Positions 52,101 through 58,880 of a DNA stretch of 64,000 bases are shown here, one piece after another. This DNA comes from Bog-473 sp963828825 (GTDB taxonomy: Bacteria; Actinomycetota; Acidimicrobiia; Acidimicrobiales; RAAP-2). The notes beneath the pieces were generated by a model. That model made no database searches. It was not told the origin of the DNA and saw only the letters and a program-made list of their open reading frames with translations. The stretch lies in assembly GCA_963828825.1 (NCBI GenBank), contig CAWHGF010000007.1:186001-250000 (forward strand). The letters run 5' to 3'. The position numbers and the translations under genes are program-made. Numbering within the stretch: position 1 is the first letter of the stretch; the number at the start of each line of letters is the position of its first letter.

Positions 52101-52331
52101 GCGCGCGCCGGCCGGCGCCAGCGTCACCTCGGAGCCGAAGACGGTCGCCAACCCGTACACCCGCGCCGCCTCGGCGAAGCGCACCACACCGTAGAAGCCG
52201 TGATGGTCCGTCAGCGCCAGCGCGGCCAGCCCGAGCCGGTCCGCCTCGGCCACCAGCTCCTCGGGGTCGCTGCTGCCATCGAGGAAGCTGAACCCCGAGT
52301 GGGCATGCAGCTCGGCGTAGGCCTCAGTCAT
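49116..52331 (-). CDS. dnaE2: Error-prone DNA polymerase DnaE2 (ImuC)
   Basis: C-family polymerase of the damage-inducible mutasome. The 1071-residue protein has an N-terminal PHP domain (YAELHAHSGFSFLDGSS, ALTDHHGFYGVVRFAEAA), the catalytic Asp motif PDIDVDIESERREEVIQYVY, the tau-less DnaE2 layout, and a C-terminal OB fold (VAGVVTHRQHPETAGGAVFV). A Gly/Ala-rich insert (VGAGGAGGAAGAGSG, near residue 485) is unusual. Its start overlaps imuB by eight bases. Expression should follow the SOS box at 54199-54212. Confidence 0.95.
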   Translation of the reverse strand: MTEAYAELHAHSGFSFLDGSSDPEELVAEADRLGLAALALTDHHGFYGVVRFAEAARVYGLATVFGSEVTLAPAGARTGEPDPTGAHLVLLARDPDGYARLSTVLADAHLAGGEKGKPLFTLDALARAAGDHWLVLSGCRKGAVPAALMEAGPRAASREVGRLVDAFGRANVALELWDHGDPLDTARNDALAHLSVEWGVDAVATNNVHYATPAGFRLATTLAAVRARRPLTELEGWLPSAPAACLRSAAEQARRFARWPGVVARAAELGRACAFDLRLVAPRLPDFPVPAGMDEQGYLRQLVTEGATARYGPPGAERVPGAWKQIEHELAVIGQLGFAGYFLVVWDIARVCKRLDIYCQGRGSAANSAVCYALGVTNVDAVDLGLLFERFLSPARDGPPDIDVDIESERREEVIQYVYERYGRRHAAQVANVITYRPRSAVRDVGKAFGFTPAQVDAWAAGIDAGHGRGASSAAAVHEAVAEVGAGGAGGAAGAGSGVPPLVAELAAEVLDRPRHLGIHSAGMVLCDRPVVEVCPVEWGRMPGRSVLQWDKDDCAAIGLVKFDLLGLGMLEALHRMVDLVRAFYGVEVDLGQLPQEDAVYDLLCRADTVGVFQVESRAQMGTLPRVAPRNFYDIAIEVALIRPGPIQGHAVNPYIRRRRGEEDITYLHPLLEPILRRTLGVPLFQEQLMEMAVAIAGFSAADADELRQAMAAKRSAARMEKMRARLYDGMMERGVTGAVADQVFDALAAFANFGFPESHSVSFAHLVYSSAWLKLHYPAAFTAGLLNSQPMGFWSPQSLVADARRHGVRVRRPHVNRSEVGASLEAGDPGEAVLRLGLGSVRGVGDTTAARIVAGRPWRGGEDLVRRAGATQAQLETLAAAGALDPEAPEAEDRGTTASRRRLLWAAGAAAQGTPDRLPGIVVGAEAPPLPVPSPYDAVGDDLWALGLAPERTAMHLARERLEAMDVRTAVALEVCADGERASVAGVVTHRQHPETAGGAVFVNLEDETGHVNVVFSRGAWARWKHVARHAPVLLIRGRVRKGQGAVSFDAERVEALVVGTAVPASRDFR

Positions 52332-53418
52332 AGACCGCCTCCACCCACCACCGCCCCCGTTCGGTGCAGAGCAGGCGCGCCACCCCCTCCGCGGTGACCA
52401 CCTGCAGGCGGGCCCGGCGCCTGCGCACCGACCACCAGCGCTCGGTCACCGGCCAGGGGCCGGCCCACCCCAGCACCGGCTGCCAGGGACCGCCCGCGAC
52501 CGACAGCTGCTCGATCCCTGCGGTGAGCAGCCCCCGCCCGCTGACCTCGACGGCACGGCCGGCGCCGTCGACCACCTCGGCCCGCAGCGGGACCCGCAGC
52601 ACGTCGGTCGGCGCCGGTGGGGGCAGTCGCCCCGGCCACGGGGCAGCGCCCGCCGCCGTCTCCACCTCGGGGCTGCCCCAGGGCAGCAGCACCGACTGGC
52701 CGGCCGGGTCCCGTCCGCCGCGCAGCCGTCCCATCAGCACGGCCTCCACCCCCAGGCGTTCCTGCACCCGGACGAAGGAACGGGCGGCCCGGGCGTCCGC
52801 CTCCGAGGCACCACCGAAGAAGCCGGGCTGGGAGGGCGGGGGCGCGACGTCGGGGCCCCGGTCGGGGTCCTCGCCCCGGGCCACCCGGAGCCGCCGCTCG
52901 ATCGTGCGGTCACGCAGCCCGGCCAGTTCCCCACTCTCACCCCGGGCCACCGCGTGGCAGGCGGCCGCGTCCGCCCCGAAGCGGTCCGAGACGCTGGCCG
53001 CGGGCAGTGCGGCCAGCTGCGCCAGGGTGGTCACCCCCAGCCGCTGCAAGGTGACGGCCAGGTCGGGGCGGGCCAGCGTGGCCACCGACCACGGGCCCAA
53101 GAAGTCCGCCGTCCCCCCGGGCGGGACGATCAGCCCCGAGCGGGCGGCCAGCAGGGCCGCGAAGAGCCCGTCGGCCACGCCGATGGTGGCCTCCTCGTCC
53201 ACGATGCCGGCCAGGCGGGACACCACCGCCTCCTCGCCCCCGAAGAACCGGGCGGGCCCGCGGGCGGGCAGCGCGCCGACCCCGAGGCGGACCGGATGGA
53301 CCCAGGGGCAGAGCTCGCCGGCCCGCGCCAGCACGCGAGCGAACCGCCGGGCCTCCTCCCCCGTCGCCCCTTCCTCCATGAGCTCGGGGCACCAGATGAC
53401 GACCAACCGTTCCACCAC
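52324..53418 (-). CDS. imuB: ImuB-like Y-family polymerase homologue, short N-terminus
   Basis: Catalytically inactive Y-family-like adaptor linking ImuA and DnaE2 to the beta clamp. It is 364 residues, against roughly 500 for typical ImuB. The N-terminus joins RLVVIWCPEL directly to GEEARRFARVLARAGELCPW and ALPARGPARFFGGEEAVV, so the first 60-70 residues of the palm appear missing. Helix-hairpin residues (LQRLGVTTLAQLAALPAASV) follow. QSVLLPWGSPE is a plausible clamp-binding motif (compare QLPLWG). The metal-binding Asp/Glu residues of active Y-polymerases are absent. The start is GTG. Confidence 0.85.
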   Translation of the reverse strand: MVERLVVIWCPELMEEGATGEEARRFARVLARAGELCPWVHPVRLGVGALPARGPARFFGGEEAVVSRLAGIVDEEATIGVADGLFAALLAARSGLIVPPGGTADFLGPWSVATLARPDLAVTLQRLGVTTLAQLAALPAASVSDRFGADAAACHAVARGESGELAGLRDRTIERRLRVARGEDPDRGPDVAPPPSQPGFFGGASEADARAARSFVRVQERLGVEAVLMGRLRGGRDPAGQSVLLPWGSPEVETAAGAAPWPGRLPPPAPTDVLRVPLRAEVVDGAGRAVEVSGRGLLTAGIEQLSVAGGPWQPVLGWAGPWPVTERWWSVRRRRARLQVVTAEGVARLLCTERGRWWVEAVYD

Positions 53419-53437
53419 TTCTTCTCCACCGCTCCGC

Positions 53438-54205
53438 TCAGGCCGCCTCCGGCCCGTTACCGGGGCCGGCCCCCGCCGGCCGGCCCCCCTCCACTCCGGT
53501 CCCCGCGTCCCCGTCCGCCACGTCCTCGACTGCGCCCGAGCCGGCGGGGAGCCAGAGCGAGCACTCGCTGACCCGGCCGGCGGCGCGGCGCCCGCTGACC
53601 CGCACCTCGGCCCGGCGGCCCCGCAGGTGCCCGTGGCCCCGGCCGACGCCCTCCCACTCGACCGCCCCGACCGAGAGCGCCAGGTCGCCGCCCTCGGGCC
53701 AGGCGCCCGGACCCTCGAGGAGGACCACCAGGGCCGCCTGACGCTCGCGGGCGCGGGCCGTCAGGTGGCGCGCCGCCGTCAGGCGGGCCCGGCCGGGCGG
53801 GCGGACCAGGACGGCGTCGACCCCCGAGAGGAGGTCACCGGCCGCCTCGGCCCACCCGTTGCCCGGGTGGGGCACGAAGACGACGCGCCGCAGGTCGAGC
53901 CCGAGGCCGGCCGCCGCCACGACCCCGGGGTCGGGCAGTCCCACGGCGGCGCACCAGCTCCCGGCGGTCGATGCCGCGGCCAGGAGCGCCAGGGCCAGGG
54001 TGGTGGCGCCGTGGCCGGCGGGGCCCGCCACCGTGGTGGTCGTTCCCCGCCGCAGGGAACCGGCGGGGAAGAGCGGGGCCAGTGGCGGGGGCACCGGCAG
54101 GGTCCGCCCGGCGACGGGTGTGGCGGGCCGCACCCGGTCGGCCAGCCCGGTGGGGAGGTCCCGGGAACGGGGGGACGACGGGTCCCCGACAGAAAAGACG
54201 AACAT
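53438..54205 (-). CDS. imuA: ImuA-type protein (RecA-like mutasome accessory)
   Basis: About 255 residues, first gene of imuA-imuB-dnaE2. Residues 45-180 form a degenerate RecA-like core: LFPAGSLRRGTTTTVAGPAGHGATTLALALLAAA (phosphate-loop position without the Lys of GKT), WCAAVGLPDPGVVAAAGLGLDL and RVVFVPHPGNGWAEAAGDLLSGVDAVLV. The C-terminal portion is Gly/Glu-rich. The ATG is at the centre of the SOS palindrome, which leaves no room for a leader, so a leaderless message is likely. In mycobacteria ImuA' stabilises ImuB; the same role is inferred here. Confidence 0.82.
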   Translation of the reverse strand: MFVFSVGDPSSPRSRDLPTGLADRVRPATPVAGRTLPVPPPLAPLFPAGSLRRGTTTTVAGPAGHGATTLALALLAAASTAGSWCAAVGLPDPGVVAAAGLGLDLRRVVFVPHPGNGWAEAAGDLLSGVDAVLVRPPGRARLTAARHLTARARERQAALVVLLEGPGAWPEGGDLALSVGAVEWEGVGRGHGHLRGRRAEVRVSGRRAAGRVSECSLWLPAGSGAVEDVADGDAGTGVEGGRPAGAGPGNGPEAA

Positions 54206-54212
54206 ATGTTCG
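54199..54212. promoter_or_regulatory. SOS (LexA) box
   Basis: CGAACATATGTTCG, a perfect 14-bp palindrome fitting the actinobacterial LexA consensus TCGAACNNNNGTTCGA in its core. It covers the imuA ATG and lies 101 bp upstream of the divergent SRAP gene, so it may control both. No other GAACNNNNGTTC site was noticed in the window. Confidence 0.88.
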
Positions 54213-54312
54213 CACCTTAGCCAGGCTGTGTGCCGCCCGCTCGGGGAGCCGAACGCCCAGGTCAGGAGCTGGGCGCGCCCCGGCCACCCTGGTGGGCCAC
54301 AATGCAGCCCGC

Positions 54313-55047
54313 ATGTGCGGACGCTTCGCTCTCTACACTCCCCCGGCAAAGATCGCCCGCTACTTCGGGGCGGCGGTGGCCGAGGGCGCCGACGGGGAGC
54401 ACGCCCCCAGCTGGAACGTCGCCCCGACCGACCAGGTCCTGGGCGTCCGGGACCGGCCGCCGCGACCGGGTCCGGCGGAAGGGGGCGGCGAGCTCCCCGG
54501 CACTCCCGAGCGCATCCTCATGTCCTTCCGCTGGGGGCTCATCCCCTGGTGGTCAAAGGACGCCAAGTCGGGCAGCCGGCTCTTCAACGCGCGCAGTGAG
54601 ACCGTGGCCACCAGGGCGTCGTTCCGCGAGGCCTTCCGGGAGCGGCGCATCATCGTCCCCGCCGACGGCTTCTACGAGTGGCGCAAGACGAAGACCGGCA
54701 GCAAGCAGCCGCACTACTTCAGCCGCACCGACGGCGAGCCGATGGCCTTCGCCGGCCTGGCCGAGCGCTGGCGCGACAAGAACGCGGCGCCGGACACGCC
54801 CGTCATAAGGAGCTGCACCGTGATCACCTCGCCCGCCGGCGTCGACATGTCCGGCATCCACGACCGCATGCCGGTGATCCTCGACCCGGCCACCTTCGAC
54901 CTGTGGCTCGACCCGGCCAACGAGGACGTCGAGGAGCTGCGCGCGCTGCTGCGGCCCCCGCCGGCGGGCACGGTGGTGCACCATCCCGTCGGGCCGCGCA
55001 TCGGCAACGTCCGCAACAACGACCCCGCACTGATTGAGCCCGCATGA
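54313..55047 (+). CDS. SOS response-associated peptidase (SRAP/YedK/HMCES)
   Basis: Recognises abasic sites in single-stranded DNA and forms a protective thiazolidine crosslink through its Cys2. The 244-residue protein has the MCGRFALY start (Cys2), LFNARSETVA (Asn), VPADGFYEWRKT (Glu) and MSGIHDRMPVIL (His), so all catalytic residues are present. It is divergent from imuA around a shared SOS box, which supports damage-induced co-expression. Its stop overlaps the next gene by four bases (ATGA). Confidence 0.93.
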   Translation: MCGRFALYTPPAKIARYFGAAVAEGADGEHAPSWNVAPTDQVLGVRDRPPRPGPAEGGGELPGTPERILMSFRWGLIPWWSKDAKSGSRLFNARSETVATRASFREAFRERRIIVPADGFYEWRKTKTGSKQPHYFSRTDGEPMAFAGLAERWRDKNAAPDTPVIRSCTVITSPAGVDMSGIHDRMPVILDPATFDLWLDPANEDVEELRALLRPPPAGTVVHHPVGPRIGNVRNNDPALIEPA

Positions 55048-56600
55048 CGCAGGACGGCTCCTTCGGCCGGTCGCGCTTCGATCGCCGCACGCTGCTCGCC
55101 GCCGCGCTGGCGACCGGCGGCGCCGCGGTGCTGGCCGCGGCCAGCCGGGGCGAGGGTGCCGGCGCCGCCATGGCGCAGCTGGCCGCCCGGACCAATCCGG
55201 CCGGCTCGGATCTCGGCGCCATCGAGCACGTCGTGTTCCTCATGCAGGAGAACCGCTCCTTCGACCACTACTACGGGACCTATCCCGGCGTGCGGGGCTT
55301 CGACGACCACCCGCACGGCTCCCTCGGGAACTTCGCCCAGGCCTGGCCGGGCGGGCGCGACCGCACGCTGCTCCCCTTCCATCTCGACAGCTCCTCGGGC
55401 ATGGGCGAGTGCACCCAGGACCTCGACCACAGCTGGCAGGGGGAGCACATGAGCTGGAACGGCGGCACCAACGGCGCCTTCGTCAGCACGCACGTGCAGT
55501 CGCAGTTCCAAGGGCCCGAGCACGGCGTCCTCACCATGGGCTACTACCGCCGGCAGGACCTGCCCTTCTACTACGCGCTGGCCGACGCGTTCACCCTCTG
55601 CGACAACTACCACTGCTCGGTGCTCGGGCCGACGCACCCGAACCGGCTCATGTCGCTCTCGGGCACGGTCGATCCCGCGGGCCACGCCGGCGGGCCGGTC
55701 CTCATCACCAACGGGTTGCCCGACGCCGTCGGGAGCGTGCACTGGGACACCATGCCCGAGGTGCTGGAGGACGCCGGGGTGAGCTGGAAGGTGTACAACC
55801 CGGTGGGCACCATCTACACCGAGCCGTTCTTCCAGCAACACGGCATCCTCAGCGACGCCATCCTCCCCTACTTCAGCCAGTACCAGAACCCCTCGTCGAC
55901 GCTGTACCAGAAGGCCTTCCTCCCGCTGTACCCGAACGACTTCACCGCCGACATCGCGTCGGGACAGTTGCCGTCCGTCAGCTGGATCATCCCGCCCGCC
56001 GGCTACGACGAGCACCCGTCGTCGCCCCCCGCCCTCGGTGAGTGGTTCACGAGCCAGGTGCTGGCCGCGCTGACATCGAACCGGGAGGTGTGGTCCAAGA
56101 CGGTGCTCTTCCACATGTACGACGAGAACGACGGGTTCTTCGACCACGTGCCGCCGCCGGTGGCGCCCCACGGTACGCCCGGGGAGTACGTCACGGTGTC
56201 GCCGCTGCCGAGCGAGGCCCAGGGCATGGCCGGGCCGGTCGGCATGGGCTTCCGGGTGCCGATGCTGGTGCTCTCGCCCTTCAGCCGAGGCGGGCACGTG
56301 GCGTCCGAGGTGTTCGACCACACGTCGCAGCTGCGTTTCCTAGAGGAGCGCTTCGGGGTGAAGGCCCCCAACGTCTCGGCCTGGCGCCGGCGGGTGGCGG
56401 GCGACCTGACCTCGGCGCTGCACCTGCGCAGCGGCGACGCGTCCGTGCCCACGTTGCCCTCCACGTCCCAGGACCAGATGGCCAATGTCATGGCGTTGGG
56501 ATGCACGGAGGCCTCCATCTTGGAGGTGGCGCCGGCCAGCGCCATGCCGGTGTACCCCGTCCCGGCGCAGCAGTCGATGCCGCGCCAGGAGACGGCCTGA
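55044..56600 (+). CDS. Secreted phosphoesterase (phospholipase C / acid phosphatase family)
   Basis: A 518-residue alkaline-phosphatase-fold enzyme of the phosphoesterase family (PlcA-C/AcpA). The N-terminus FDRRTLLAAALATGGAAVLAAA is a Tat signal (RR followed by a hydrophobic stretch). Catalytic elements: HVVFLMQENRSFDHYYGTYPGV (metal Glu-Asn-x-Ser), DNYHCSVLGPTHPNRL and MYDENDGFFDHVPPPVAP. It would hydrolyse phospholipids or phosphomonoesters outside the cell. Translation is coupled to SRAP by overlap, which may be accidental packing rather than a shared role. Confidence 0.87.
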   Translation: MTQDGSFGRSRFDRRTLLAAALATGGAAVLAAASRGEGAGAAMAQLAARTNPAGSDLGAIEHVVFLMQENRSFDHYYGTYPGVRGFDDHPHGSLGNFAQAWPGGRDRTLLPFHLDSSSGMGECTQDLDHSWQGEHMSWNGGTNGAFVSTHVQSQFQGPEHGVLTMGYYRRQDLPFYYALADAFTLCDNYHCSVLGPTHPNRLMSLSGTVDPAGHAGGPVLITNGLPDAVGSVHWDTMPEVLEDAGVSWKVYNPVGTIYTEPFFQQHGILSDAILPYFSQYQNPSSTLYQKAFLPLYPNDFTADIASGQLPSVSWIIPPAGYDEHPSSPPALGEWFTSQVLAALTSNREVWSKTVLFHMYDENDGFFDHVPPPVAPHGTPGEYVTVSPLPSEAQGMAGPVGMGFRVPMLVLSPFSRGGHVASEVFDHTSQLRFLEERFGVKAPNVSAWRRRVAGDLTSALHLRSGDASVPTLPSTSQDQMANVMALGCTEASILEVAPASAMPVYPVPAQQSMPRQETA

Positions 56601-57223
56601 TCGGCACGGTCCCCGGGACCATCGTCGTCCTGAACGGGACGCCGCGCTCGGGGAAATCGAGCATCGCGTCCGCGTTGCAGGGATCCTCCGGTGCGCTGTG
56701 GCTCAACCTGGGCGTCGATGCCTTCGCGGCGGTGACGCCCGAGCAGTTCCGGCCCGGCATCGGCCTGCGTCCCGGCGGCGAACGGCCCGACCTGGAGGAC
56801 ACCGTGGTGGCGCTGTTCGGCGCACTCTACGCATCGGTGCGCGCGTGCAGCCGGCTGGGGCGCAACATCGTCGTCGATGTCGGCCATCACGACGACTACT
56901 CCAGGCCGCTGGGCATCCTGCCCAAGGCGGCCGCGACACTGCAGGGACTGCCGGCCTATTTCATCGGTGTCCGCTGCTCCATTGCGGTGATCATGGACCG
57001 GCGGGATGCGGGTGCGGGCGGTGCGAACTACGTCACCAGCGAGCCCGGTGGAACAGTCCCCGACGTCGTGTACCTCTGGGAGCGGGCGGTGCACGACCCG
57101 GGGATCTACGACCTGCAGGTGGACACGTCGTCGAGCTCGGCCGAGGCCTGCGCCGGGGCGATCCGGCGGCGTCTGGAGGAGGGGCCGCCGGTGGCGTTCG
57201 CCGCGTTGGCGGCGCGTCGCTGA
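56597..57223 (+). CDS. Chloramphenicol phosphotransferase-like P-loop kinase, start unclear
   Basis: About 200 residues of a small P-loop kinase: IVVLNGTPRSGKSSIASALQ (Walker A), LWLNLGVDAFAAVTPEQFRPG, NIVVDVGHHDDYS and YFIGVRCSIAVIMDRRDAG match the CPT-like family, which phosphorylates small hydroxyl compounds. In this frame there is no ATG, GTG or TTG between the end of the upstream gene and the P-loop. CTG at 56597, overlapping the previous stop, or an unusual start must be used, unless a base is wrong upstream. It should not be read as proof of chloramphenicol resistance. Confidence 0.7.
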   Translation: MIGTVPGTIVVLNGTPRSGKSSIASALQGSSGALWLNLGVDAFAAVTPEQFRPGIGLRPGGERPDLEDTVVALFGALYASVRACSRLGRNIVVDVGHHDDYSRPLGILPKAAATLQGLPAYFIGVRCSIAVIMDRRDAGAGGANYVTSEPGGTVPDVVYLWERAVHDPGIYDLQVDTSSSSAEACAGAIRRRLEEGPPVAFAALAARR

Positions 57224-57235
57224 CCGGTCCCGGCG

Positions 57236-58729
57236 TCAGCCGGGGAACTGCACCTGCTCGGCCTGGGCGAGCAGCGACGCCTTGTCCGCACTGAGGATGT
57301 ACCCCCCGGCGATGGCCTTGTCGAGGCTCTTGGTGTACTCGGCGATGTAGTTGCTCTTGCTCCCGTACAGGCTGGCAAGCTCGGACGGGCTGAACGCCAC
57401 GGTCGACCCGAAGAGGGCGCAGATGGCATTGGCCCCGGGCGCCGGTGCGCCGCTGAGGGTCGAGACCGGCACGTCGACGGCCGGCGTGCGCACCCCACCG
57501 ATCACGTTGCCGTGCGCGTCCAAAGCCAGGGCGGCCGGGTGGGTGCTCAACAGGCGGAAGGGCGGCGGGCTCGGCGGCGGGGTGCCGTTGTCGACCCACT
57601 TGTCGAAGGCGGTGAAGGCCGCCTGCACCACGTTGTGCTGGGGGCCGCTGTTGACGGGGGTGGTGCAGCCGAGGACGCTCGATGCCGCACCCACGAAGTA
57701 GGCGTCGGCGTGCGAGGTCCCGGCGATCTCCCAGGTGCGGATCTTGTCGGTGTTGGGCTGCTGCGCGGGGGCGTACCCGAGCTGTATCAAGTCGGTCTGG
57801 GTCTCGGACATGAAGACGGGGACCTTGAGGTCGGTGCGGATGCGCAGGTTGTCCGGGCCGCTGCTCGACGCGATGGACGTTCCCTGGAGCGAGGCGCCCG
57901 ATCCGCCCCGGCTGTGGATGAAGATGCCGTCGAAGACGTTGGTCCTCGGCTGCAGCGCGTCGGCGAACGTCGTCAGGTAGAAGGCGGACTGGGACTCGCC
58001 GATGGCGAGGACGTGCTTGGGCTTCAGACCTCCGAGCGCAGCGGGATGGGGCGCGCGGAGGGCCTGCCCGATCTGGGCGAACATGTCGAGTGCGTACTGA
58101 TCGCCAGGGTGGTGCAGCGTTCCGTAGCGGGCTGGCTCCTCGTTGACCAGACCGCTCGGTCCGCCGGACGAGCCGGGTGTGCCGAGCAGAGCCTTGCCAC
58201 CGTTTACACCCAGCGCCTGGGCCGAGACCCCGACGTACGCGTAGCCGTCGCGCATCAGCATCGGGTTGAGGAAGTCCCAATCGGGTGCGGACTCCCCGGC
58301 CGACACGTTCATCCACTCCACAATGACGGTGCCGTTGAAGTGAGCCGGGTTGGTCGGCTCGCGCACCAGGATCCTGGTCTTGTACGCAGCCGTCGTCGTC
58401 GGCGATATCGTCCACTTCCCGTCGCTCGGCATGGAGTCGGCCTTGAATGCCATGGCCGTCCCCGACGCGAAGTACTCGTGTTCGACGTACCCGTTGGCGG
58501 CGAGTTCGAGCGGGTGGGCCGAGAGCGGCTCGACGATATGACCCGTTGTGATCGGGCCGGTCAGGGTGGCTGCGCTGTGGAAGGTCACGTCGGCGGACGT
58601 CGACGTGACGGCACCGGCCTCCTGCTCGGCGGCAAGCGTGAGCGGGAAGAGCGCGACGAGCGTCGCCGCCGCAGCGAGGACCGTTCCAGCCCTGGGCACG
58701 ATCGAATCGTGCCGTCTCATCCGTGACAT
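57236..58729 (-). CDS. Exported alpha/beta-hydrolase domain protein
   Basis: A 497-residue protein with an N-terminal signal peptide (AGTVLAAAATLVALFPLTLAA) and a large alpha/beta-hydrolase domain of the Abhydrolase_10 type. The nucleophile elbow is LAIGESQSAFYLTTFAD (G-E-S-Q-S), and EIAGTSHADAYF probably carries the catalytic His. A Pro-rich loop (GTPPPSPPPF) lies near residue 360. It is probably an extracytoplasmic esterase or lipase. ATG 58729 is preferred because AAAGGGGGA lies at five bases; ATG 58735 is one codon pair upstream. Confidence 0.83.
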   Translation of the reverse strand: MSRMRRHDSIVPRAGTVLAAAATLVALFPLTLAAEQEAGAVTSTSADVTFHSAATLTGPITTGHIVEPLSAHPLELAANGYVEHEYFASGTAMAFKADSMPSDGKWTISPTTTAAYKTRILVREPTNPAHFNGTVIVEWMNVSAGESAPDWDFLNPMLMRDGYAYVGVSAQALGVNGGKALLGTPGSSGGPSGLVNEEPARYGTLHHPGDQYALDMFAQIGQALRAPHPAALGGLKPKHVLAIGESQSAFYLTTFADALQPRTNVFDGIFIHSRGGSGASLQGTSIASSSGPDNLRIRTDLKVPVFMSETQTDLIQLGYAPAQQPNTDKIRTWEIAGTSHADAYFVGAASSVLGCTTPVNSGPQHNVVQAAFTAFDKWVDNGTPPPSPPPFRLLSTHPAALALDAHGNVIGGVRTPAVDVPVSTLSGAPAPGANAICALFGSTVAFSPSELASLYGSKSNYIAEYTKSLDKAIAGGYILSADKASLLAQAEQVQFPG

Positions 58730-58880
58730 GGACATCCCCCTTTGGCGCCGTTCCCTTGGCACCGTCCCCGTGACCCAGTGCCGCTTGGCCCAGTGCCCCG
58801 GTGACTATACCGAGGTCAGGTCGCGGGCGGGCCTCGGGCGTCCCCCTGATGCTCGTGCCCCACACGGTACGCTCCGGGTG

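Noticed and set aside
49239..52397. A 1052-codon open frame on the plus strand
   Set aside because: It is the antisense shadow of dnaE2; its composition is Arg/Gly/Pro/His-rich without any family-like motif, as expected opposite a high-GC gene.
58202..58210. GTTTACACC resembling the array motif
   Set aside because: A single partial match inside the alpha/beta-hydrolase gene, far from the array; it looks like coincidence.
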